Shown one piece after another: positions 43,881 to 51,057 of a stretch of DNA of 64,000 bases (position 1 is its first letter; each line of letters starts with the position of its first letter). The position numbers and the translations under genes are program-made. Source of the stretch: Ancylobacter radicis (GTDB taxonomy: Bacteria; Pseudomonadota; Alphaproteobacteria; Rhizobiales; Xanthobacteraceae); the NCBI RefSeq assembly GCF_018449475.1, contig NZ_JAHCQH010000016.1:62001-126000 (forward strand), in the 5' to 3' direction. The notes beneath the pieces were generated by a model. That model was not told the origin of the DNA, did not search any database, and saw only the letters and a list, made by a program, of their open reading frames with translations.

Positions 43881-44588
43881 ATGACCTCCGCCCTGAACCC
43901 GATGCCCTCCGCCGATCTGGCGAAGGTCTCGCTCGATCGCCTCGATGCGGTCGCGTCGGCAATGGAACGGAAGTGGGGAATTGATCGCCTCCCGAAGCTT
44001 GTCGATGCGCCCCTCGCCGTTCGGTTTCGACGCCAAGCCGAACGTCTCGACGAGGCGATCCGTTCGGATGTTTCGGCCGCGATCTCGGCCCAGGCCGAAG
44101 CCATGCTGCGGGCCTGGAACGCGCTCGACGCCGCCGCGATCACCGGAGGCTGGAAACCGCTCGCGCCGACGATCTGGGAAGCCGTGCTGCCCGAGACCGG
44201 CGAGGTCGTCGCCATCGTGCGCGATTCCGACGAGGCCTTCGCGCTGGCGAAGGAGCGCAAGGGCGCGGTGTGGACGCTCGCCGAAGTGGCGATTGCGATC
44301 GAAGCCTTCGGCGACACGGTGCGCGCGACGAAAGAGGCCTTCCCCGGCGCCGAAGTCACCGCGGTTCGGCCCGCAGGCACAACCGCCAAACTTGCGATCG
44401 GTTCTGCCGCGCCTGTCGTGGCCACAGAACGCGAGACGAAGCCTGCCCGCAAACTGCCTGCCCGCAATCGCCGAAACCGTTCTGTCGGCTTCGCTGGGCT
44501 TTACGCGCCGCTGCTCGATCCCCGCCCAGAAATCCCGTCCACCAAGCCGCCGATCGATTGGGAACGCGGCGACGACATCCCGTTCTAG
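43881..44588 (+). CDS. Hypothetical phage protein with SSB-like C-terminal tip
   Basis: This 235-residue mainly helical protein ends in 'WERGDDIPF', essentially identical to the DDDIPF tip with which bacterial single-stranded DNA-binding proteins recruit replication and repair partners. The N-terminal region ('VSLDRLDAVASAMERKWGID') and the middle have no recognised fold; 'GWKPLAPTIWEAVLPETGEV' is a distinctive segment. It lies between replication ATPase and RuvC-like resolvase genes, so it is probably part of the DNA-metabolism module. CGGAGGG precedes the ATG. Confidence 0.7.
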   Translation: MTSALNPMPSADLAKVSLDRLDAVASAMERKWGIDRLPKLVDAPLAVRFRRQAERLDEAIRSDVSAAISAQAEAMLRAWNALDAAAITGGWKPLAPTIWEAVLPETGEVVAIVRDSDEAFALAKERKGAVWTLAEVAIAIEAFGDTVRATKEAFPGAEVTAVRPAGTTAKLAIGSAAPVVATERETKPARKLPARNRRNRSVGFAGLYAPLLDPRPEIPSTKPPIDWERGDDIPF

Positions 44589-44602
44589 CTCAGGAGGAAC
44601 CC

Positions 44603-45136
44603 ATGCTTGCCCTCGCCTTTGAAAACCCTGCCATCCCGTCGGCGCCCGCCGTGACGCCGCCGCCGTCGCGAACGATCCTCGCCCTCGATCTTGGAACCCG
44701 AACCGGATGGGCCGTGCTGCCGCGTTCGGGTCGGATCGCTTCGGGCGTGACCGAATTCCGTCCCGGCCGCTTCGAAGGCGCTGGCATGGCATTCCTGCGC
44801 TTCGAAAAATTCCTCGCCGATCTCAACCGCGACGCTGGTCCGTTCGACGCCGTGGTGTTCGAGGAAGTCCGCGCCCACGCTGGCACTCTTGCCGCGCAAG
44901 TGTATGGCGGCTTCCTCGCCCATCTCACCGCGTGGTGCGAGCGCAAGGCCGCGCCCTATCTCGGCGTGCCCGTGGCCACGATCAAGCGCCACGCGACCGG
45001 CAAGGGGAACGCGCCAAAGGAGGACGTGATCCGCGCCATGCGGGCGCAAGGCTTCCTGCCCAAGGACGACAACGAGGCCGATGCTCTGGCGCTTCTCGCC
45101 TGGGCCATCGCCAATGAGATCGGAGGCGCACAATGA
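44603..45136 (+). CDS. RuvC-like Holliday-junction resolvase
   Basis: This 177-residue protein has a RNase H-like fold of the RuvC type: 'ILALDLGTRTGWAVLPRSGR' (first Asp), 'DAVVFEEVRAHAGTLAAQVY' (Glu) and 'KDDNEADALALLAWA' (final acidic pair). Phage versions resolve branched DNA before packaging. An AGGAGG lies before the ATG at 44603; the upstream extension of the frame is spurious. It overlaps the next gene by four bases. Confidence 0.85.
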   Translation: MLALAFENPAIPSAPAVTPPPSRTILALDLGTRTGWAVLPRSGRIASGVTEFRPGRFEGAGMAFLRFEKFLADLNRDAGPFDAVVFEEVRAHAGTLAAQVYGGFLAHLTAWCERKAAPYLGVPVATIKRHATGKGNAPKEDVIRAMRAQGFLPKDDNEADALALLAWAIANEIGGAQ

Positions 45137-45561
45137 GCAAGCGCCTGTCTGGACCGCTATCGCCGAACGAGATCGAGGACCGCTTCGAGGAGGCTGCGCG
45201 CACCCTGCGGCGCCTGCCTGACGACAAGCCGCAGGGCTACTTCAACGTCTGGCCCGCCATCGTGCGAACGACGTGGGAGATCATGGCCATGGAACGCCAG
45301 CCCATGAAGGTCTGGGCGACGCCGCAATCCATCGACCGGATGGACGAATGCTTCGCCTGGCTGTTCTGGCTCGAACCCGACGAGGCGCGCGTCGTGTGGT
45401 TGCGGGCCGAGGGCATGCGGTGGAAGCCGATCTGCCGTAGGCTCGGCGTGAGCAGAGCTACAGCCTGGCGCTGGTGGGCAACCGCGCTGATCAAGATCAG
45501 CCATCGCCTCAAGGCCGACGACAAGGCGCGCACGTCGAAGCCGAGGAAACAGGCGTCATGA
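45133..45561 (+). CDS. DUF6362-like helix-turn-helix phage protein
   Basis: This 142-residue protein has an N-terminal region typical of phage proteins with 'IEDRFEEAARTLRRLPDDKP' and 'GYFNVWPAIVRTTWEIMAME'. Its C-terminal sigma-like helix-turn-helix reads 'VVWLRAEGMRWKPICRRLGV' and 'SRATAWRWW'. It probably regulates late or middle transcription of the prophage. It is the last clearly coding gene of the coupled early operon. Confidence 0.72.
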   Translation: MSKRLSGPLSPNEIEDRFEEAARTLRRLPDDKPQGYFNVWPAIVRTTWEIMAMERQPMKVWATPQSIDRMDECFAWLFWLEPDEARVVWLRAEGMRWKPICRRLGVSRATAWRWWATALIKISHRLKADDKARTSKPRKQAS

Positions 45562-45842
45562 AGCGCCCCTCTTCGCGCGCGCGTAGGGACGACTTGAACG
45601 CGCATTCGACGACGTGGGGGCGGCTTTCACCTGCGTTCAACAGGCGCGCATTGATGCCAGTTCGTCGAACTTCGAGCGAGACAAATTCAGGGGTTTTCGC
45701 GATATTTGTTGGCATGATCGCGAGAGGTGCAGGCATCGACACCATGATCCTCGGCACGCTCGCACTCAAACGCTTATCCCGACGACAACGCGCATTCGAC
45801 GCACGCACGCGGCGCGAAGCCGCCGATCCCCGCCCCTTCTAG
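45558..45842 (+). CDS. Possible small protein with one hydrophobic segment (doubtful)
   Basis: This 94-residue frame begins with an ATGA overlap on the DUF6362-like gene. It has a hydrophobic central stretch ('SGVFAIFVGMIARGAGIDTM') between Arg-rich ends. The ATGA coupling is the only support; composition is unusual and no homologue is recognised. If it is not a gene, the 415 bases 45562-45976 hold only this frame and the GGTTCGC cluster at 45901-45960. Confidence 0.3.
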   Translation: MKRPSSRARRDDLNAHSTTWGRLSPAFNRRALMPVRRTSSETNSGVFAIFVGMIARGAGIDTMILGTLALKRLSRRQRAFDARTRREAADPRPF

Positions 45843-45900
45843 GTTCTTCCCGGCCCTCAACGTATGCGGGCGGCGGCAGCGCGATCCTTTGCTAGCGGCA

Positions 45901-45960
45901 GGTTCGCGAACCGGGTTCGCACCCCGCCCTTGAGGTTCGCGGGTTCGCACCCCGGTTCGC
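45901..45960. repeat. Five GGTTCGC repeats upstream of the ParB-like gene
   Basis: GGTTCGC occurs at 45901, 45914, 45934, 45942 and 45954, twice followed by ACCCCG. The cluster ends 17 bases before the start at 45977. It may be an operator or a hairpin-forming leader (GGTTCGCGAACC at its left end is a perfect palindrome). Confidence 0.5.
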
Positions 45961-45976
45961 ATTCAACGGAGACACA

Positions 45977-46720
45977 ATGCTCGCCATCGAGACCCGCCCG
46001 ATTGCGCGGCTGATCCCCTATGTCCGCAACGCACGGACGCATTCGGGCGATCAGATTGCGCAGATCGCGGGCTCGATTGCCGAGTTCGGCTTCGTGAACC
46101 CGGTGCTGATCGGCGCCGACGATGTGATCATCGCCGGCCACGGCCGCGTTCTAGCCGCCGAGAAGCTGGGTCTCGCCGAAGTTCCGGTCATCGTGCTTTC
46201 GCATCTTTCGGAATCGCAGCGCCGGGCGCTGGTGATCGCCGACAACCGGATCGCGGAAAATGCGGGCTGGGACGATGCGATGCTCAAAGCCGAAATCGCC
46301 GCCTTGCGCGAAGACGCCTTCGATCTCGATCTTCTGGGCTTTGCCGAAGAAGAACTCGGCCGGTTGCTCGATGGCCTTGACGGCGATGCCGGCGGCGATG
46401 GCGCGGCGGATGGCGAGCAGACTTCCGATGCCTCGACCGAAACTCAACGCGCGACCCTTGCCGAGCGCTTCGGCATTCCGCCGTTCTCGGTGCTCGATGC
46501 CCGCAAGGGCTGGTGGCAGGATCGCAAGCGCGCCTGGATCGATCTCGGCATCCGCTCGGAACTTGGACGCGGCGAAGGCGCGACCTATGGCGTCGCCAAC
46601 GGCGTGACCGAGCCCGGCCTCAACCACTATCGCAACCGGAACAATGCGACGCCAGGCGGCTCACCCCGCCCGCTGGATCGCGGATGGACCGGAAAGAAGG
46701 ACAAACCCGCCCATGGCTAA
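45977..46720 (+). CDS. ParB/Srx-fold nuclease-domain phage protein
   Basis: This 247-residue protein has an N-terminal ParB-like domain: 'IARLIPYVRNARTHSGDQIA', 'GFVNPVLIGADDVIIAGHGR', 'ALVIADNRIAENAGWD'. The C-terminal ~100 residues ('FSVLDARKGWWQDRKRAWID...') are the segment that links this domain to DNA methyltransferases in phages. It overlaps the methyltransferase gene by eight bases. Together they form the common ParB-MTase pair, here split into two polypeptides. Confidence 0.82.
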   Translation: MLAIETRPIARLIPYVRNARTHSGDQIAQIAGSIAEFGFVNPVLIGADDVIIAGHGRVLAAEKLGLAEVPVIVLSHLSESQRRALVIADNRIAENAGWDDAMLKAEIAALREDAFDLDLLGFAEEELGRLLDGLDGDAGGDGAADGEQTSDASTETQRATLAERFGIPPFSVLDARKGWWQDRKRAWIDLGIRSELGRGEGATYGVANGVTEPGLNHYRNRNNATPGGSPRPLDRGWTGKKDKPAHG

Positions 46721-47639
46721 GGGTCTCGCCCGCACGTTCGGCCAGGATCTGATGCGCGGCGAGCATCAAGTCGGCGCGCCTTCGAACGGCGGCGTCCTGA
46801 TGCCGTCGCACACGTCGGGCGATCCGAGTTTCTACGCGAAGAAACGGGCTCGCGAGGCCGAGATCGGCCGCGAGCTGACGACGGAAGAATTCCTCGCGGA
46901 GCATTATGAGGCGTCCGATGCGCCGACCGCTTCCGGCACCTCGATTTTCGATCCAGTCTTGTGCGAAATCGCCTATCGCTGGTTCTGCCCGCAAGGCGGA
47001 ACCGTGCTCGATCCATTTGCAGGCGGTTCGGTGCGCGGCATCGTCGCCTCGCGCCTGGGGCGTCGCTACGTCGGGATCGAACTTCGGCCCGAGCAAGTCG
47101 AGGCGAACCGAGCGCAGGTCGCTATCGCCGCCGAACCATTGCCGGAATGGCGCGTCGGCGACGCACGCGATCTCGGTGCCATTGCCGCAGATGTCGCGGC
47201 GGACCTGATCTTCTCCTGCCCGCCCTACTGGAACCTCGAACGCTATTCCGACGATCCCGCCGATCTATCGACGATGGACGAGGCCGCGTTCTTCGAGGCA
47301 CAGGCCGCGATCATTGCCGCCGCTGTCGCCCGGTTGATGGATGACCGTTTCGCGGTCTGGATTGTCGGCGATGTGCGCGACGGCCGCGGTTTCTATGTCA
47401 ACCTGCCAGGCCGAACGGTTGAAGCCTTTGAGGCGGCAGGCGCGCGATTCTACAACGAGGCGATCCTCGTGACCGCCGTCGGGTCGCTGCCCATCCGCAC
47501 CGGCCGACAGTTCACCGCCGCGCGCAAACTTGGCCGCACCCATCAAAGCGTGCTGGTCTTCGTCAAAGGCGATCCCCGGCGCGCGACGGAAGCCTGCGGC
47601 GAAGTCGAATTCGGCGAGATCGAGGAAGTGCAGCTATGA
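46713..47639 (+). CDS. Phage DNA methyltransferase (N6-A/N4-C type)
   Basis: This 308-residue protein has AdoMet-binding motif I 'VLDPFAGGSVRG' (D100) and catalytic motif IV 'SCPPYW' (168-173), followed by 'YVGIELRPEQVEANR'-type contacts. The late motif 'RTHQSVLVFVKG' is typical of phage ParB-linked methylases. It probably modifies phage DNA to evade host restriction. No cognate endonuclease is present, so it is an orphan enzyme. The start at 46713 is chosen over the longer frame; its stop overlaps the PLP-enzyme start. Confidence 0.83.
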   Translation: MAKGLARTFGQDLMRGEHQVGAPSNGGVLMPSHTSGDPSFYAKKRAREAEIGRELTTEEFLAEHYEASDAPTASGTSIFDPVLCEIAYRWFCPQGGTVLDPFAGGSVRGIVASRLGRRYVGIELRPEQVEANRAQVAIAAEPLPEWRVGDARDLGAIAADVAADLIFSCPPYWNLERYSDDPADLSTMDEAAFFEAQAAIIAAAVARLMDDRFAVWIVGDVRDGRGFYVNLPGRTVEAFEAAGARFYNEAILVTAVGSLPIRTGRQFTAARKLGRTHQSVLVFVKGDPRRATEACGEVEFGEIEEVQL

Positions 47640-48340
47640 CGGCGCCAATCATTCGCGAGCATGGCGCCGTTTGGGTCGTCCGCGACGATCTATTCCCGGG
47701 CGGAACGAAAGCGCGGTTCATGCCGGTGCTGTTCGAAGGCACCGAGGAAGCCGTTTATGCAAGCCCGGCTGAGGGCGGCGCGCAAACCGCGCTCGCGACC
47801 GTCGCGAAGGATCTCGGCAAGCGCGCGACGATCTTCGTCGCGGCGCGGGCGAAGCTTCATCCTAGAACACTGGAAGCGGCAAGGCTTGGCGCGAAGGTGG
47901 TGCCGGTTCGGCCCGGCTATCTCTCGGTCGTGCAAGCTCGCGCGAAGGACTATGCGAAAACGAGCGGCGCGCGGCTTGTGCCCTTCGGCGTCGATTTGCC
48001 CGAAGCCATCACGCGCCTCGCAGACGCCGCGCTTGCGACAGGGCTTGATCCCGATGAAGTCTGGTGTGCGGCTGGCTCCGGCGTGCTTGCCCGGGCGCTG
48101 GCGCAGGCGTGGCCGCGTGCCCGCCGCCATGTCGTTCAGGTCGGGCGAGAACTTGAGCCGCAGGATGTGGCGGGTGCGACGATCCACGTCTATCCGCGCC
48201 CATTCTCCGATGTCGCGAAAGAGACATCGCCGTTTCCGTCCGATCCGCACTATGACGCCAAGGCTTGGGAGACGATGACGGCCCGGAAGGGTCCGGGCTG
48301 CGTCGTGTTCTGGAATGTCGCTGGGCCTGCTCGGCCCTAA
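47636..48340 (+). CDS. Phage PLP-dependent enzyme (ACC deaminase/tryptophan synthase-beta fold)
   Basis: This 234-residue short fold-type II PLP enzyme has the Schiff-base lysine K25 in 'DDLFPGGTKARFMP', like the GG-N-K motif of D-cysteine desulfhydrase/ACC deaminase, a substrate loop 'SPAEGGAQTALATVAK' and a glycine-rich phosphate cup 'CAAGSGVLARAL'. It lacks the usual C-terminal extension (family members run ~330 residues). It overlaps the DNA methyltransferase stop (ATGA), so the two are made together. The substrate is unknown; a part in DNA-base modification is a speculation prompted only by the neighbour. Confidence 0.72.
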   Translation: MTAPIIREHGAVWVVRDDLFPGGTKARFMPVLFEGTEEAVYASPAEGGAQTALATVAKDLGKRATIFVAARAKLHPRTLEAARLGAKVVPVRPGYLSVVQARAKDYAKTSGARLVPFGVDLPEAITRLADAALATGLDPDEVWCAAGSGVLARALAQAWPRARRHVVQVGRELEPQDVAGATIHVYPRPFSDVAKETSPFPSDPHYDAKAWETMTARKGPGCVVFWNVAGPARP

Positions 48341-48421
48341 CTTCTTATCGGCATCCATCCAATAGAAATGTGGCGTCGAACGCGCTAGTCTTTGCTCAAT
48401 TAGTTCGCAGAGGGGCCATGG

Positions 48422-49630
48422 ATGCTCGGGACAGCGCTTTATTACCCGCACATAGACATTCGTGACGGCGGATGGCTTAGATCAGCGATTTTGTTCTGGG
48501 ATGAAGTCCAAACGATCGTCCCGACATCAATTAGAAACCCTTATGAGACCAAAGATACCAAGATATGCGAGCAGGAAGGTTACCTGCGACCATTGAGGTG
48601 TGACTTGCATCCCGAGTTACTCGAAGACCTGGGCAGGCGTGTTTTTAAGCTCCTTGAAGATCAGGAATGGCAAAACAACATCGTCTGGGGTGAGAGCGGA
48701 AACGCTCCAGCTGGCAACGCACTTATGCACGCTGACAAACTCGGCCACGAAATGAAGTGGCGACTGGAAGAGCTGGTCGGATTGCATCCAGACAAAATGC
48801 CTCCCGCTTTGCGGTCGTTTTTGGTCCAATCAGGCGGGCTTGAAATGTTGTCGGCCGACAAGCTGCCACCGCATCTACGGCATATGCTTCGTGACTTTGG
48901 TATGTATGGGATGCACCCGGAAAAACTCTCCAATGAGATCCGACACATGCTTGGGCGATACCGTCACGATCAAGACGGTGAGTGGATAATGGTCAATGGG
49001 CGCTTCGCTGAAGTTTACATGTCAGCTCTGGCTGCTCTACTCTCGAAGGAAGTTCAAGTCTCTGCACTTACAAACGAAGAGCCGTCTTCTGGGGTCAATT
49101 TACGGTGTTTGGTTGATGACGTTGCGGCCAGTGGCGAAACTGCCGCGCGAGGCGCACTCGTTTCCGTCGTCATGAAAGGCCTGAAAGTCGATCCTGAATC
49201 ATCTGTTAAGAAAATGATAGCCTTTCGAAGAGGACGAAAGGATCAGATTGCCGAGTTGTCTGGCCACTTCGATGATCTCAAAGGAAAAATTGAGAAATCA
49301 TCTTCTCCGAAGGAACTCGAAGAGGGTGCGAAGCGGCTATTCGAAAACAAAATCCATCCTGGACTTGAGAAGCTAAAGAAGGAATTGGAGTCTCAGTCAA
49401 TTCAAAGTGTTTGGGATGGAGTCCAGCGAGGTTTTACTGTATCCGCAGCAAGCGGTGGTGCACTTGCGTATATCACCGGATATACAGGTCCAATGCTATT
49501 AGGTGCCGCTGCGTTCATTACCCTCGCTGATGTTGGGATGAAATCGTATTTGGCCAAATCGAAGGTACGTGCTTCGTCACCGTATACATACCTCCTTGAC
49601 GTAGAGCGGAAATTCTCGCTCCCCGGCTAG
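48422..49630 (+). CDS. DUF6236-like cargo protein
   Basis: This 402-residue protein begins 'MLGTALYYPHIDIRDGGWLR', the signature of DUF6236-type proteins. It contains a charged coiled-coil region (~270-320) and a C-terminal hydrophobic segment ('GALAYITGYTGPMLLGAAAF'). GC content is clearly lower than in the flanking phage genes, and the gene stands alone between the PLP enzyme and two minus-strand genes. That pattern fits a late-acquired moron. The function is unknown; a role in host defence or superinfection exclusion is a guess from position. Confidence 0.65.
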   Translation: MLGTALYYPHIDIRDGGWLRSAILFWDEVQTIVPTSIRNPYETKDTKICEQEGYLRPLRCDLHPELLEDLGRRVFKLLEDQEWQNNIVWGESGNAPAGNALMHADKLGHEMKWRLEELVGLHPDKMPPALRSFLVQSGGLEMLSADKLPPHLRHMLRDFGMYGMHPEKLSNEIRHMLGRYRHDQDGEWIMVNGRFAEVYMSALAALLSKEVQVSALTNEEPSSGVNLRCLVDDVAASGETAARGALVSVVMKGLKVDPESSVKKMIAFRRGRKDQIAELSGHFDDLKGKIEKSSSPKELEEGAKRLFENKIHPGLEKLKKELESQSIQSVWDGVQRGFTVSAASGGALAYITGYTGPMLLGAAAFITLADVGMKSYLAKSKVRASSPYTYLLDVERKFSLPG

Positions 49631-49646
49631 TTAATCATGCATTGGC

Positions 49647-50099
49647 TCAGGAAGGACCCCGACGCGCCTCGATGGCGATGATCGCCAGATCGCGATAGCG
49701 CGCCATGGCCTTCGGGCTCGTTGAAACCGGGTTGATCTCGATGGCCTTGAGGCCTTCGAGATCGCCCGCCTCGGCAAGCGCAACCAGCTTGGCGAGCTTC
49801 GCCCGAAACCGCGCATGTGTCGGCTTTGAGAAATCCGGCGCTGTCGGAAGCGCGCCCGCCTGCGCCTGCTCGATAATTGCCTTGCGCTTGCCGGGCTTTG
49901 GGCTGGTTGGCGGTGTTGCCTGCTCGGGCTCAGTGATCTGGATTGGCGGCTGGCCATCGGTGTCGGTCGCCATTGCCCGCCAGCCGAACCGGCCATCAAG
50001 CGTCTTGAACACTTCGAACTCGCCGGGCTTCAACCCGGTGCGCTGCGCGCCGCGCTGGGCGTTGAACTTCTTGTCGTAGGTCGTGGCTTCCGTGGTCAT
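49647..50099 (-). CDS. Hypothetical protein with Pro-rich linker
   Basis: This 150-residue protein has an N-terminal 'YDKKFNAQRGAQRTGLKPGE' region, a Pro/Thr linker (~55-70) and a helical C-terminal part ('LAEAGDLEGLKAIEINPVST', 'RYRDLAIIAIEAR'). Proteins of this layout occur in alphaproteobacterial mobile elements, but no function is known to me. It lies downstream of, and in the same direction as, the small gene at 50124. Confidence 0.6.
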   Translation of the reverse strand: MTTEATTYDKKFNAQRGAQRTGLKPGEFEVFKTLDGRFGWRAMATDTDGQPPIQITEPEQATPPTSPKPGKRKAIIEQAQAGALPTAPDFSKPTHARFRAKLAKLVALAEAGDLEGLKAIEINPVSTSPKAMARYRDLAIIAIEARRGPS

Positions 50100-50123
50100 G
50101 GTCGTGCTCCTTCAGGATTGGGT

Positions 50124-50375
50124 TCAGTTCGAAGTGACAAGCGCCGAGCGGCCTTCGGCGGTGACGCCGTAGATTAGCGGAAGGCGCTTGCCGAACGGGC
50201 TGGGGTTCTCGGCAACGAGTCGCATCGCCTCGATCCGCGCATCTTCAAGGCTCAGTGCGCTCGCCCGGGCGTAGCGCCCGGTTCCGAGAAACAGGGCAAC
50301 GTCGTAGCGAACGGCTTGGGCAAGAACGGCAGCGTTAGCGGCGTCGGCGGGATGAACTTTGCGGCGGCTTTTCAT
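50124..50375 (-). CDS. Hypothetical small protein
   Basis: This 83-residue protein has a helical segment 'NAAVLAQAVRYDVALFLGTG' and a C-terminal 'RLPLIYGVTAEGRSALVTSN'. The ATG at 50375 has a GGAG site; the longer frame to 50420 is less likely. It is convergent with nothing and divergent from terminase, and probably shares a transcript with the gene at 49647. Confidence 0.6.
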   Translation of the reverse strand: MKSRRKVHPADAANAAVLAQAVRYDVALFLGTGRYARASALSLEDARIEAMRLVAENPSPFGKRLPLIYGVTAEGRSALVTSN

Positions 50376-50484
50376 GAGCGATCTCCGTGGGTTAGGACGG
50401 GTCGCAGACAGCCTCGACACACAAATCGGAGCAACTCCTAAGTCGCTCTAATCGCTCATTATTTTAAGGTTGGGAGCGCAGCCC

Positions 50485-51057
50485 ATGGGTCTGTCGCGGA
50501 GGGCCTATGCGCGCCATCGCGGCGTCTCCGACATGGCGGTTCGAAAGGCCATCGCCTCGGGCCGGATCGCCGTAGAAGAGGACGGCACGATCGATCCCGA
50601 GAAGGCCGATCGCGCCTGGGGATCGAGCTCCGATCCCGCGCAGGTTCGCCCCGTTGCCAAATCGGCACCGCCGCCGCGCGGCACGCCGCGTCCAGTGCCC
50701 ATGGCGGCGGTCGAAGCCGTGCGTGAAACCTTGCGCGAGAGCGGCGAGCCCGCGCCCGCCGCCGGCAACATGACCTTCGTCCAGGCGCGCACGGCGAACG
50801 AAGTGATCAAGGCGCAGGAGCGCCGCATCCGCCTTGGTAAGCTCAAGGGCGATCTCGTCGATCGGTCACGCGCGGTCTCAACGGTGTTTGCGCTGGCCAG
50901 GCGCGAACGCGACGCCTGGGTGCAATGGCCGGCACGCGCCGCCGCCTTGATCGCCGCCGAACTGCAAATCGATCCTCATCGCTGCGAGCAGGTTCTCGAA
51001 GCTCATGTCCGACGCCATCTCGAAGAACTCAGCCAAATCGGCATCGAGCTTCGATGA
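50485..51057 (+). CDS. Terminase small subunit
   Basis: This 190-residue protein has an N-terminal winged helix ('RAYARHRGVSDMAVRKAIAS') and a C-terminal helical assembly region ('RLGKLKGDLVDRSRAVSTVF', 'WVQWPARAAALIAAELQIDP'), as in lambda Nu1-type small terminases that recognise the packaging site. The frame opens at TTG 50470, but the ATG at 50485 is preferred. It overlaps the large-subunit gene by 53 bases. It is the first late gene; AT-rich sequence at 50376-50484 probably holds the late promoter. Confidence 0.82.
   Translation: MGLSRRAYARHRGVSDMAVRKAIASGRIAVEEDGTIDPEKADRAWGSSSDPAQVRPVAKSAPPPRGTPRPVPMAAVEAVRETLRESGEPAPAAGNMTFVQARTANEVIKAQERRIRLGKLKGDLVDRSRAVSTVFALARRERDAWVQWPARAAALIAAELQIDPHRCEQVLEAHVRRHLEELSQIGIELR

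Noticed and set aside
43663-43884. 73-residue Arg-rich ORF after the helicase
   Set aside because: It has an ATGA overlap, but the coding stretch is dominated by GCGGAGAC/CGGAAACG repeats, so it was treated as a repeat region.
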